A stretch of DNA of 64,000 nt from NCBI GenBank assembly GCA_905116865.2, contig CAJHNH020002702.1, forward strand, positions 311,001 through 375,000. The letters are read 5' to 3'. Shown here in pieces: positions 26,501-37,390 of the stretch (its first letter is position 1; the number at the start of each line of letters is the position of its first letter). The stretch comes from Candidula unifasciata (lineage: Eukaryota > Mollusca > Gastropoda > Stylommatophora > Geomitridae). Under the pieces are notes generated by a model. The model worked only from the letters and a program-made list of their open reading frames with translations, searched no databases and was not told where the DNA came from. The position numbers and the translations under genes are program-made.

Positions 26501-27050
26501 AATTGTGACAGCCGAGCCTAAAACCTGAACATATTTGATTATTTTAGTATTTTCATTCAGCAGATGTGTATGTTACAAGGGCGCAACAATCAGGGAGCTT
26601 GAACCCAATGACCACCTCCCCCAGAAGAAAAATGGTAAAGCTCTGAGACCCCCGCCATCTTCCCAGTGACTTTTAAAGAGGCTTATAAGATGCCCTTCCT
26701 ATCCATGTTTAAAGGCCCTTTTAATAAAGCATCTATTTATACATTTCATATTATTTAAACTAAATATTATTTTTATTGCGCCATTCGCTACCTAAAAATA
26801 ATAATAACAATAATAATAACTGTTATTTACATGACTTAGATTTGATTCTCAAAGCTAGATATCCACTGGTTTTGTGGCTGCAAAAGCATGGTAAGTAAAG
26901 ACATTTTGGGTACAATTTTGTCTTTAAAAAATATACACTTTTGTAGGGATCAGAAAAACAGAATTACACTCTTAATTGCCCTTAAAAAAAAAAAAATACA
27001 ACCCCTCTGCCATTTTTGTAAAGGGAAATTAATGTGAGCCGAGTCTGTCA
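26500..27050. other. AT-rich sequence without recognised feature
   Basis: Stops occur in all frames. Short A-tracts and an (AAT)n run lie at 26798-26820. No repeat family seen elsewhere in the window was recognised. Confidence 0.5.
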
Positions 27051-27054
27051 AAGG

Positions 27055-27310
27055 AAGTCGCCGTGGCGGAGCGGCTAGAAGCTCACCACGGATCGGAAGG
27101 TAATGGGTTCGCTCCCTGGCGGACCCGGACTTTTTTCACAAACGACATTGGCTTCCAGGTTGACTGTCCGGGTGCTGTCCCGGGAAGTAAAGGCGGCCGG
27201 CTTTATACTGACCACATCACCCATCTTGTGCCGATCTGTCTATAAAATATAGGTCTAGCCCTATATGCCCTATAAGCCTAAACGCGTGAAAAAGGGACCT
27301 TTACTTTTTA
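27055..27310 (+). mobile_element. SINE-B copy, near complete
   Basis: The tRNA-like head (CCGTGGCGGAGCGGCTAGAA; box B GGGTTCGCTCCC) is followed by a TTTTTTC spacer, the GGAAGTAAAGGCGGCCGGC body, TATAAAATATAGGTCTAGCC and the 3' end GGACCTTTACTTTTTACTTA. It is the best reference copy of this family in the window. Confidence 0.85.
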
Positions 27311-27499
27311 CTTACTATACAAGTCTGTCAAAATTCATGGGCCTGAAAGAGTTAGGCCATTGAGCCCAACCCCACCCAATATGTCTCTCCCAACATCTAT
27401 CTCGATGCGATGCTAAAAAAAAAAATAGTTAAGGTCAACCAGCATTCCTGAAGGAGAAGCTTTAGGTTATAACTGTGACTAGGTTATGTGCATAATATA

Positions 27500-28440
27500 A
27501 AATGAATTAGCATTGCATGCCACCAAAAGCCTTGAAAAGGAATCCTGCAGTGTTGATGAGTTCAATGGAGACGGACTCAAATACTGTCCCAAACGGCGAC
27601 GAAGTCGTCTACCGGCGAAGTCGTCTATCGTCGAGCCACTGGGAGACCCGTTCACCGATGAATATCTATCTCACACAACACCTATCTCCACAACATGTGT
27701 CTCAGCAAAAACTGCTTTCCTTTGTCAGACCTCCAGGCGACTCAGAGGGATCCACGAGACAACATAGAGAGAGAGAGCTGACCCGCCAGCTAAACAGACT
27801 CAGAAAACAATCAAATTGTCCTCGGGTGGCTCTTGGCTCACTGCGGCATACCAGGAAATCTGCAGACAGACTTGCAAAAAAATGGAACAAAGGAGAAACA
27901 GCACACCTATTCATTGTCATTATCAGAAATCAGAACACTTATCAAAGTACAAGGAGTTGTGGCGAGAACAAACGAACAGTAAACATGCACAAGACCCCAC
28001 CAGCAGACTCAACAGTAAGCAACATACAACAATTTTCCGTCTACAAACAGTACACTGCAGGCTCAACTTGCATAAAATTCAAGATTGTACAGTCCAGGGC
28101 TGCCAATAGGATTTTTTTTTAAACCCAGCTAAGCTGAAAAAAAACCCCAAGCAATACGTAAGCAAAAAATTTGAACCCAAGGCGTCAAATAAAAAGCCCA
28201 GATCTGGGGGTAAAAACCGATCATTGGCAGCCCTTGTACAGTCCTAGTAGTGTGCCTGTCAAACAAGACCACAAACACTTGAGAACATTCTGTAGACCTG
28301 CCCACTCTACCTGCAACTTCAAAAAGACCCCTGGCCTCAAGAGCAAAGTGTGCAGAGCCAGCTATGGGGAAGCATGAAGGACCTGCTGCTGACATTAAAG
28401 TTCATAAAGGCAACCCACCTGATGGTCTGATCTAAGTATA
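27500..28440 (+). mobile_element. LINE RNase H and C-terminal region, decayed
   Basis: One plus frame around 27790-27960 gives LGWLLAHCGIPGNLQTDLQK then a SEIRTLIKVQG segment. Another at 28015-28085 gives TTIFRLQTVHCRLNLHKI. After a MITE the frame resumes with a VKQDHKHLRTFCRPAHSTC block. It is the same domain order as the LINE at 740-1241. A 201-codon plus frame at 27517 mixes these pieces out of frame. Confidence 0.75.
28095..28235. mobile_element. hAT-type MITE, 141 bp, 8 bp duplication
   Basis: Ends CAGGGCTGCCAAT and ATTGGCAGCCCTT are flanked by GTACAGTC at 28087-28094 and 28236-28243. Inserted in the LINE C-terminal region; removing it restores the domain order. Confidence 0.9.
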
Positions 28441-28489
28441 CAAAACCGAACGCTAAGAAGAAAAAGATATGTCTATCACAATATTTGTT

Positions 28490-28840
28490 TGCCACAGCAT
28501 ATACCTCCCACAATATCTGTCTTTTATAACATGGGTCTGTCTCTTCTAACATATACATCACATAACAGCTTTCCAAAACATCTTTTTCACATAACAGCTT
28601 TCTCCTCCAACTGTTATCTCCCCCAACATTTATCTTACATAACAGTTATCTCCCTTAACATCTATCTCCCATAACAGGTATACCCCACAACGTCTATCTC
28701 CCATAACAGTTATCTTCCACAACGTCTATCTCCCATAATAGTTATCTCCCACAACGTCTATCTCACATAACAGCTTTCTCCCACAACCGTTATCTCCCAC
28801 AACAGTTATCTCCTACAACAGTTATTCCCCACAACGCTTT
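28490..28840. repeat. Degenerate minisatellite, CATAACAG/TATCTCCCACAAC
   Basis: About 18-20 imperfect units alternate CATAACAGTTATCTCCC and ACAACGTCTATCTCCC. Divergence is higher toward the left end. Confidence 0.85.
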
Positions 28841-28931
28841 GCTTTTAGTCGTTGCAAAATGTTTGCTTCTGACTACCATAAGCCACTGCATTTCCTTACA
28901 TACAGGGTCCGACAATAAAGTAATAAAACTG

Positions 28932-29164
28932 TACTGTCTATTTCACCTCTTACATCCTTCTTAGGACGTAATTTTTTGTTATTTGAAGCCCCACTCTGGC
29001 TTTTGCCAGGGGCCGCAATATAGGCAGGCCATCAATATGGCCAATTGTCTGAACGCGATTTCTGAGACCTCTCCACGGTGATCCTCATCCACACGGTGGC
29101 ACTTTGTGTCAGCGGGTGTTTATCGCTTGTGTGATGTCCTGGTGGGGTAACAAGTCAGTCAGTC
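28932..29164 (+). mobile_element. SINE-A copy inside mariner, 10 bp duplication
   Basis: AATAAAACTG occurs at 28922-28931 and 29165-29174. The copy starts beside the hairpin (CATCCTTCTTAGGACGTAA) and ends with AAGTCAGTCAGTC. Confidence 0.9.
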
Positions 29165-29470
29165 AATAAAACTGATTTTATTACGACCAAGACAAAAAAT
29201 GACATCTATGAAGCAAAGCATGGAATCTAAAGAGGCAACCTTCATCTATGATCTGGTAACTTTTCATCGCCACCGGATTAGCAGACAACAAACAAGCCGC
29301 CATTATGTTGACCTAGTCATAGGCTCATTGTTATGTAATCATCATTGAGCAAAAAACGGCCATTGAGAAAGTTGAATTGATACGACAAGTTTATGGGAAT
29401 AATTTGTGTGTGTACATATTTTCAGGTGGTATTCATGATTAAAAGTGGTGTGCAAATAATTACTAATGCA

Positions 29471-29697
29471 ATTATTTACTACTTTTCGTCCTTGTTAGGA
29501 CGTTATTTTTTTGTTATTTGAAGCCCCACTCTGGCTTTTGCCAGGGGCCGCAATATAGGCAGGTCATCATTATGGCCAAATGTCTGAACGCGGTTTCTGG
29601 GACCTCTCCACGGTGATCCTCATCCGCATGGTGGCACTTTGTGTCATCGGGTGTTTATCGCTTGTGTGATGTCCTGGTGGGGTAAAAAATCCAATCC
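29471..29697 (+). mobile_element. SINE-A copy inside mariner, 13 bp duplication
   Basis: AATTACTAATGCA occurs at 29458-29470 and 29698-29710. The tail is AAAAAATCCAATCC, a five-base repeat different from the GTCA tails of other copies. Excising it restores the transposase reading around ITNAAKSRRQ. Confidence 0.92.
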
Positions 29698-30656
29698 AAT
29701 TACTAATGCAGCTAAATCTCGACGCCAAATTTATGTTTGTAATGAGGAACTCATTGCAAAAGTTGGAGAACGGATACAAGAAGATCGTTGTTTGACTGTG
29801 AGGATGATGGCAGATGAGTTTAGTGTTAATAAAGAGACCTTTCGTAAAATCTTAGGGGAAGACGGGCAAGAAAAAAGTTGTTTGCCGGTTAGCACCACAT
29901 TCGTTGTATGATGACCAAAAACATCAGAGTGTTGAGTACGCAAAAGACATCATCAAAACGTGTCACAGAAATAAACATTTCTTAAATTTGATTTTTTTTC
30001 AGAGGATGAAACATGGATTTTCAGCTATGATCCCACAACTAAACGCCAGTAATCAGTCGAGGCCATCATCACCACCAAAGGGCAAAAAAATCCATCTTCA
30101 AAAGTAGAAAGCAAAGACAATTCTGGTGTGCTTCCACGACAGCAAAGGAATTATTAACAAAGAATTTATTCCACAGGGACAGACTGTCACAGCAACAGTT
30201 TATTTGAGTATTTCGAAACATCTATTGAAAAAGATTCTCCTAGTCCGACCCGAGTATTCAACACCTTACAGTTTTTTCCCCCTTCTTCATGACAACATAC
30301 TGGCTTACTGGGCGGTAGTGGTAGAGGAATTTTTGGCCCCAAAACAAATGTGTGTGTGTTCTCATCTATCCATCCTATTCTCTAGATTTGTCTCTCTGTG
30401 ATTATTTTCTATTTCCAAAATTAAAGTTACCATTGACAGACGCTTCTTTGACAATATTGATAATTTCCAAAGGGCTGTAACATTGATTTTAAGGGCCATA
30501 ACAACAGACGAACTACAGAAGTAGTTCCAGTGTTTGTTAGATCGTGTCACTTGCTGTATCAATGCACACATAGCTTACTTTGAATAAAATACAATTTATA
30601 TCTTTAACTGTTGATTATTTTAAATGTTATGGTATTAGTCTCAATGTCGGACCTTG

Positions 30657-31195
30657 AATGTGGACTGAAAGTAAATAGTCCAGCTACTGGGATGAGTGCA
30701 CTGGACGACACCGTGAGCTGTTGATGCCATTTTGAATGCTTCTTCACTATCTAGAATTTGGTTTGTGTTGTGCACTGCAGATTCGCTTCTCTGCCTTCTA
30801 AATAAGATCAAAGTGTAGCTCTGCTGCACCTGGTCTGGCCAAAAGAGCCGGGATCGGTTCTGACCATACGGGTGTAACCAAAAGGGCAAGAGCAATCTCA
30901 GTTGGAAAACTCTCTGCCGGGCGGTTAAGAAAATTACTGCTAATCCAGCAAAGGGTAAGTTGCTTGTTGCCACAGTACTGCTGGTACTTTATGCAATTAA
31001 CTGCTTGTGCAACTAATGATTTGTTGTAACTGCTGATTAACGATGAACTGCATTCTAGTTTCGGACTGTTTGTGCTGGTACTTCTGACTGCTGCATTTAA
31101 TACAATTGTATTTGGTTGGCTATGCTGTGACTGTCCTTTTTTCCCCCCTCAAGGGATGGCAAGAGAAAAAAAAAGGGGGGGGGGATGGCAACTCC
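30657..31195. repeat. Dispersed repeat of unknown type
   Basis: The 30950-31130 part (CTTGTGCAACTAATGATTTG, GTAACTGCTGATTAACGATG) recurs at 48060-48250. The minus strand at 30641-30973 has a 110-codon frame without recognised motif. By position it could be the 5' part of the RNase H LINE remnant that follows. Confidence 0.45.
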
Positions 31196-31558
31196 AGGCC
31201 ATACTGGCGTAGTGGATAATGAACAGACATATAGATTGGCTGGATCTGCACCACTGGGTGGTGAATGATACACGACAAGGCAGATGTGGTCAAGGCCCTT
31301 AAGAAAAAAACAACAGAATCAGTGGGGAAACGAGATTATTATGGCCTGGAGAGAATGAGTCACCTGGGTGTAACCAGAGGGTATGGCCGGCTCACTACTC
31401 TCAGAGGAAAGGCAAGACGGACATATAACCAGACTGCGACCGGTATTTAGTTTTAGAACTCTGCGCTGGCTGCTGAAGATGAGGACGGAGCACGCATGGG
31501 AATACCCCGAGTGCCGGGATGTCAATTCTTGACTCAGCTAAACTCAACTAAACTCAAG
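31195..31558 (+). mobile_element. LINE 3' fragment with (AACTC)n tail
   Basis: NEQTYRLAGSAPLGG, the LVGV-type middle and a FRTLRWLLKM-like segment match 22905-23235 with stops. The end TCTTGACTCAGCTAAACTC is followed by AACTAAACTC repeats. It is decayed. Confidence 0.75.
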
Positions 31559-31576
31559 GGATGAAGACTGACATTA

Positions 31577-32262
31577 TCTATGGTTCTCACTAAAACAATG
31601 ACGGAGAAACTTTATGGTTCTCACTAACACAATGACGGAGAAACTATGTGGTTCTCGTTAACACTATGACGGAGAAACTGTGTGGTTCTCGCTAACATAA
31701 TGACGGAGAAACTATGTGGTTCTCGCTAACATAATGACGGAGAAACTATGTGGTTCTCGCTAACACAATGACGGAGAAACTATGTGGTTCTCGCTAACAT
31801 AATGACGGAGAAACTATGTGGTTCTCGCTAACATAATGACGGAGAAACTATGTGGTTCTCGCTAACACAATGACGGAGAAACTATGTGGTTCTCGCTAAC
31901 ACAATGACGGAGAAACTATGTGGTTCTCGCTAACACAATGACGGAGAAACTATGTGGTTCTCGCTAACATAATGACGGAGAAACTATGTGGTTCTCGTTA
32001 ACACAATGACGGAGAAACTATGTGGTTCTCCCTAACACAATGACGGAGAAACTATGTGGTTCTCGCTAACACAGTGACGGAGAAACTATGTGGTTCTCGC
32101 TAACATAATGACGGAGAAACTATGTGGTTCTCGCTAACATAATGACGGAGAAACTATGTGGTTCTCGCTAACACAATGACGGAGAAACTATGTGGTTCTC
32201 GCTAACACAATGACGGAGAAACTATGTGGTTCTCGCTAACACAATGACGGAGAATCTATGTG
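31577..32262. repeat. Minisatellite, 33 bp unit, about 21 copies
   Basis: The unit is AACTATGTGGTTCTCGCTAA plus CACAATGACGGAG. Copies are very uniform except for ACACAATG/ACATAATG alternation and a few point changes, indicating recent homogenisation. The unit length is divisible by three. Confidence 0.97.
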
Positions 32263-32534
32263 GTGACCCGTTTGTTGTGAAGTTGGAACAACGATCACCT
32301 GATTGTCCTCACGAGAAGCTGGTTTTCATGTCTCCTATCGTGACTTTAAAGACAGCATACGTGTGCTTTACCAGGCTTTATCCCAAGGTAACGTAATCGA
32401 GTGTTGTCAATATCCACAAGTCTATTCCGTTCAGTTCTTTGTTTCTTCCCCTGTGCAGTGGCGTCTAATGTATCAGATGGTCCCCTCGGTTGGCTGGTTA
32501 ACATGGGAGTTTCGGCCAACGTTAAAGTTCTACC

Positions 32535-32612
32535 TTGATGGGGATTCGAACCAATGACCATCGGGCTAACAGGCAAACGTTTTAGCCTCTGCGCTACCGC
32601 GGCTTCCATTGA
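32535..32612 (-). mobile_element. tRNA-like SINE head
   Basis: On the minus strand CCGCGGTAGCGCAGAGGCTA (box A) and CATTGGTTCGAATCCCCAT (box B and T-arm) lie 33 bp apart. The acceptor does not pair. The body would continue toward 32280. Confidence 0.6.
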
Positions 32613-32679
32613 GCTTCTGAAAATTAATACTTATGCGACTACTTATGGCAGCCGTTCCCAATACCAGTGCTCTGCTTTA

Positions 32680-33345
32680 CACTTCCTAGGGGCTCCATGT
32701 ACACAAATACTTCACAGGGGTGCCCGTACCTTTCCTGGGGCTCCATGTACACTTCACAGGAGCTCCGCATATGGTTTCCAGGGGCTCCGTGTACACTTCC
32801 TAGGGGATCTGTGTAAATTCCTAAGGCTCCGTGTACAATTCTCCGGGGCTCCATGTACAATTACCAGGAGCTGTGTGTATAGTTCTCAGGGGCTCCACAT
32901 ACGCATAGCAGGGGCTCTGTGTACGCTTACCAGGGGTTCCATATACACTTCCCAGGAGCTCTGCATTTACTTCCCAGTAACTTCACATACATTTACTGTA
33001 GGCGCCACATACACTTCCCAGGGGCTCCCCAAACACTTCCCAAGGGCTCCACGTACAATTCCTAAGGCTTCACGAACACTTCTCAGGGCGCTACACATGC
33101 TTTCCAGGGGCTCCATAAACACTTCCCAGAGGTTCCATTACACTTCCCAGGGGCTCCACGTACACTTCCCAGAGGTTCCATGTACACTTCACAAAGGGCT
33201 CCACATACACTTCCCAGGGGCTCCACATACACTTCCCAGAGGTTCCATGTACACTTCCCAGGAGCTCCACATACACTTCCCAGAGGTTCCATGTACACTT
33301 CCCAGGGGCTCCAGGTACACTTCTCAGGGCTACACATATACTTCT
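32680..33345. repeat. Minisatellite, 22 bp unit, about 30 copies
   Basis: The unit is CTTCCCAGGGGCTCCACATA plus CA, with variants. Because 22 is not a multiple of three and the unit lacks stops in most frames, long open frames exist on both strands (294 codons on plus, 32554-33438; 84 on minus). No start context, splice site or homology supports a protein. Confidence 0.95.
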
Positions 33346-33589
33346 GACCGTTCTGTTACAAGTAAAAAGAAGTTGGGATATTCGTTTATTTTGTCCAACA
33401 GATACATTCCTCCAGGGGCACCGAACAATGAAAAATGATGGTAGGGTAAAATTACCATACTATGAAAATTTTCTTTATGGCCTTGAAGTAAATTTAAAAG
33501 GTAAAAAAAAAAAAAACTAGGATACCTTTTTGACAGTTTCCTACAGTAACCATAGGGCTGCAGTGAATGCTTCTCTATGATCTCACTCT

Positions 33590-34195
33590 CACATCTATAT
33601 CCTCTTCATGTCACTGTTGACACATATGGCATTCACAAGTGATCTCCATTGCTGCCAGTCTGTTGCTTTTCTGCTTATGGTATCCCATGTCAGTTTACAT
33701 TCCTTTATTTCCCGTTCTATCGTCCTTCTCCAGGTTTCCTAAGGTCGTCCAGGTCTTCTTTTCCCATCTGCTGTCTACTGGAGAGCTGGTTTTGCCAGAG
33801 TGTCACAAGGCATTCTGCAAACATGTCCAAGCCACCTCCGTCATACTTTGATAACATTTGCCAGTGATGCACATTCTATTTTCCTCCTGTTCATTTGTGA
33901 TCTTGTTTGGCCAAAATATTCATAGAATTCTCCTTAAACATTTATTTTAAAAAGTCAAGTGTATGTGTAATTCCCGCTGTCATTTTAAAACATTCACTGT
34001 TGTATAATAGTATTCCTAAAATGTTGCTCTTGTATATTCTGAGTTTTGTCTTCAAACTAAACCCCTTTGACTTCCATATATTGTTAAGCATGGCAAATAC
34101 TTGATTTGCTTTGTTTTTTCTTGATGCTACATTCTTTTCAGAATCTCTATCTGGAGTAACTTTACTTCCGAAGTATATAAATTCTTCCACACTCT
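33590..34195 (-). mobile_element. RTE-like LINE 3' fragment
   Basis: The minus frame reads SVEEFIYFGSKVTPDRDSEK then RIYKSNILGILLYNSECFK; further down, frameshifted, come a LGHV-like, GRPRQ-like and AADRQQW-like end. The 3' end is near 33590. It meets an opposite-strand LINE fragment at 34195. Confidence 0.75.
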
Positions 34196-34452
34196 CACAT
34201 GCCCTCAGAGAAGTGGAAAGGGTGGAGGACTTTCGAGACAGCGATTTCACATCGATCACCAGAATGAAAGACTCTGAAGTTATGATCGGCATAGCCAAAG
34301 GCGAGAGACACATACAAAAAGTCTTATTAATCAACAAAGAACTGGCACTATTTGTCACAGGACGCTGGGGTTCATATTGAGGGAAAGATCTGAGCACCTA
34401 TGGACACGTCCTGAGTGCAATGATCATATCCCAACTAACTAACGAACTAACA
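34196..34452 (+). mobile_element. LINE 3' fragment with CTAA-type tail
   Basis: ALREVERVEDFRDSDFTSIT and GIAKGERHIQKVLLINKELA match 3420-3590. It ends at CCAACTAACTAACGAACTAAC. Confidence 0.75.
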
Positions 34453-34454
34453 AA

Positions 34455-35080
34455 CTCTCAAACTTGTTATTTTTGCCATATTTGCTCCATCAAATATTAG
34501 TCCATACAAACAGGACAGTTACAATATTATCAGCACAGTTACTGTTATGTTTTAAGTATGCCATGTCCATTCTTGTAATGACCTAATATATATAAATTCA
34601 CACCAAACAAAATTTGTGACACAAATAAAAATGCTGATAATATTTTATTTTTGGCAAAATGTGAGAAATATTTGCAAAAATGATAACAGCAGAAGTGAAA
34701 CCAAACTTCAAGGAGCATCTTCAGCAAAACAGCAAGACATTTACAAAAAGAAAGACAGGTATAGTTCTTGTACCAAACAATGAGCATTCTTAAAAATGCA
34801 CAAGAAACAGAGCTGTTTAGAAATAGAACAATAAATGAACACTCGAAAGCACAAGTGTGCTAGCAATACTGACTGGAAAAATATTAATGTAATAAGAACA
34901 TTAAAACTGGAAAACACAATAAAAAAACACCCAACACAGCAAATATTTGTCATTGTAAGTAGGAAGGGTTGTTGTAAACACATGTGTAAAGCATACGTTA
35001 ACATGTATGTGAGTCATGGGTCACTGATTGTCTATTGCAGTTAGGTCATTGTTTTAAGTCCACATTGAGGCAGATTTTTT
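34455..35080. other. AT-rich sequence without recognised feature
   Basis: No frame with splice sites or domain motif was found on either strand. A-rich tracts are frequent. Confidence 0.5.
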
Positions 35081-35084
35081 AATG

Positions 35085-35270
35085 GCCTAGACTCCCAGGC
35101 CAAAGCAGACTAAAATAGGTAAAAGGTAATGTCAGGGGGAGTAAAGGCTGCACGAATGATGTTGATCTCAGTGCCAGTCAAGTGCTGATAGGTCTATACA
35201 AATATTAGCTTAGCACCATATGCCCAGTAGGCCAATGGCCTGAAAGGGATCCTTTGGTTACCCTTTTTTT
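35085..35270 (+). mobile_element. SINE-B fragment, old
   Basis: GTAATGTCAGGGGGAGTAAA, GCACGAATGATGTTGATCTC and GGCCTGAAAGGGATCCTTTG follow the SINE-B order but are heavily diverged. Confidence 0.5.
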
Positions 35271-35569
35271 TTTTATATCAAACACATAGACAAATGCAGG
35301 CACAAATGATTTGTTGGAGAGGACAAAAAGTATATTTTATAGATACATTTTTCAGAATACCCGAGGAAACTAAAAGGAGTAATGAGGATTTTCTATACAA
35401 AAAGAGAGAAGAAAATTAATAAAACTGAGTATAGATAACAGATATGGTGATACATCCCCCAACAAGAGCCAGTTAAGCAAAAAGACATACACATAGAAAT
35501 ATGGGTGCTTTACTTTACTTTTATATTATCCAGAGACAAGTTACATGTGGGTTATATACACTGAAGTCA

Positions 35570-36135
35570 GAGAATTCAGACATAAGTCCCTGATGGTTCT
35601 AGCACACAGCAGTGTACTCTTACAGAAGCAAGATCCCTAAATGAATTGAATTAACACAAGTAATCCCTTATAGGGACAAAACCTCCCATTCATTTAATTC
35701 ACAGAAGTGTGCCCTAACAGAGACAAGATCTCCCATTGATTAAATTCACAGAAGTGTGCACTTACAGAGACAAGACCTCCTGTTTATTAAATTCACAGAA
35801 GTGTGCCCTAACAGAGACAAGACCTCCCATTGATTAAATTCACAGAAGTGTGCACTTACAGAGACAAGACCTCCTGTTTATTAAATTCACAGAAGTGTGC
35901 CCTAACAGAGACAAGACCTCCCATTGATTAAATTCACAGAAGTGTGCCCTCACAGAGGCAAGACCTCCCATTGATTAAATTCACAGAAGTGTGCCCTCAC
36001 AGGGACAAGACCTCCCATTGATTAAATTCACAGAAGTGTGCCCTCACAGGGACAAGACCTCCCATTGATTAAATTCAAAGAAGTGTGCCCTCACAGAGAC
36101 AAGACCTCCCACTGATTAAATTAACTTAAGTGAGC
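35570..36135. repeat. Minisatellite, 47 bp unit, about 11 copies
   Basis: The unit is AGACAAGACCTCCCATTGAT, TAAATTCACAGAAGTGTGCC, CTAACAG. Some blocks alternate CCCATTGATT and CCTGTTTATT, giving a 94 bp higher-order period near 35740-35900. Confidence 0.95.
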
Positions 36136-36600
36136 TTGTCCAGAGACAGGTCACATGTCGGTCAGAATCAAAGAGGAAAGTTCTGTGATTTACTAAACAG
36201 TTTCAGATTGAATAGCATTATTTGAACATATGTACATGAAAGTTGTATGTCATACCTCTATAGTTTCAAAGTATATTGGACAAATTACAGTTTCAAATAA
36301 TAATAATGTAGTAATAATTGTATCTTAAAACAAAAACAGTATTATGCTAGTAAATGTAATTAATCATATTTGTTTTTTTCATGATTTAATCTTTTCTATT
36401 GGTCTCAAGTTGCAAATCTTTGGTAATGTGTCATTTTTTCTTTCCAATTAAAACAAAGTTAAAATTATAAACAAAATCAATACAACTTACATGTTTCCCT
36501 GCATTAACTGATTACAAAAATAATTTCATCATGCAAACTCCCTTTTCCCCCCACTTTTATCCATCATTTAATTTTATAATTACATGGCTGTCAATGCAGA
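36135..36600. other. AT-rich sequence without recognised feature
   Basis: No coding frame or repeat family was recognised. Confidence 0.5.
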
Positions 36601-36604
36601 AACA

Positions 36605-36795
36605 TATCTTGCCTCAGTTATACCTCATATTTGTTTTTTTATAATGATTCAGTGCTAACCTTTATGCCTCCTAATTGTTTTTCATAATGATTCAGTCTAT
36701 ATCTTTATGCCTCATATGTGTTTATCATAATGGTTCACCCTTATCGTTATGCCACGTTTGTGTTTTTCATAAAGATTCAGCCTTAATCTGTAAAT
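36605..36795. repeat. Degenerate ~45 bp tandem repeat, four units
   Basis: CATAATGATTCAG, then TTTATGCCTCATATGTGTTT-like text, recurs four times with substitutions and small indels. Confidence 0.7.
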
Positions 36796-37144
36796 GCGAA
36801 AAACCTAATCTATTAAAACTCACATTCAATATTAGATATTTTTCTCATTTAGATTCCATTACTTCAGTTTACTCTGTCAAAGTTATTCCTAATATTCTTG
36901 CACTCACAGGTATTTCTTAAACTTGTACTTTGTACCGACTTTTGCCACAAAGTTGACTACTTTGTATTGTTAATAAAATTAATTTATGATTAGTTGTTTG
37001 TTTGTGTCTCTTGTGGTCTTCCATTATTTAATGCCCAGGCATCTGATGGGTAGGGAGGCATGGAAGCCAAGTAGCTAGATGTATGCCTGTTGGTGCAGAG
37101 ATCTTGAGTTAGCCTTCACTTCTAGGTTGATCTTCTTATAGTCC

Positions 37145-37390
37145 ATTTCATTTGGCTTTGTCGTCATGTCTGTCTACAACCTTCTGTCTCATGTACTTTC
37201 AATAATTTCTGACACAGGTGATCTTCCACACAATTATGTAAAGCTGTTCAGCATCTTCTCTTTTGGTCTTCCTCTGTCTCTCTTCCACTCAGTTTTTCCC
37301 TCCATCTTTTTTCCCACTCCAGTTTTTCTTCTTTCTTATGCACGAAATGACCAAAGAATGTAGATTGTCTTCTTCTGATGTGGGTAATCA
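37145..37390 (-). mobile_element. LINE C-terminal fragment
   Basis: The same text as 1990-2225 in the same orientation (CTCATGTACTTTCAAT, GGTGATCTTCCACACA, TGTAGATTGTCTTCTTCTG). A SINE-B-like head may precede it at 37040. Confidence 0.55.

Larger units (their letters stand above)
28903..30656 (+). mobile_element. Mariner-like transposon, split twice, inactive
   Basis: Terminal inverted repeats CAGGGTCCGACAATAAAGTA and (right end, reversed) CAAGGTCCGACATTGAGACT bound the element. Left flank is TA. Within it are the helix-turn-helix region (CNEELIAKVGERIQEDRC, LTVRMMADEFSVNKETFRKI) and the first catalytic Asp region (SEDETWIFSYDPTTKRQ, then a TAA). Later blocks include FHDSKGIINKEFIPQG and LLHDNI. 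Frameshifts and stops abound. Removing two SINE-A insertions with one copy of each duplication leaves about 1.27 kb, the normal length of mariner. Confidence 0.9.

Noticed and set aside
27055..27130. Functional tRNA gene
   Set aside because: A and B boxes are present but the acceptor and anticodon stems do not close and a SINE body follows; other tRNA-like heads fail likewise.
27517..28122. 201-codon plus frame as a host gene
   Set aside because: The recognisable LINE RNase H text lies in another frame and the frame crosses into a MITE.
30641..30973. 110-codon minus frame as a gene
   Set aside because: No motif, and part of the block is a dispersed repeat also found near 48 kb.
32554..33438. 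294-codon plus-strand frame as a protein gene
   Set aside because: It is produced by a stop-poor 22 bp tandem repeat; the minus strand is open too, and no domain, splice site or non-repeat coding flank supports it.
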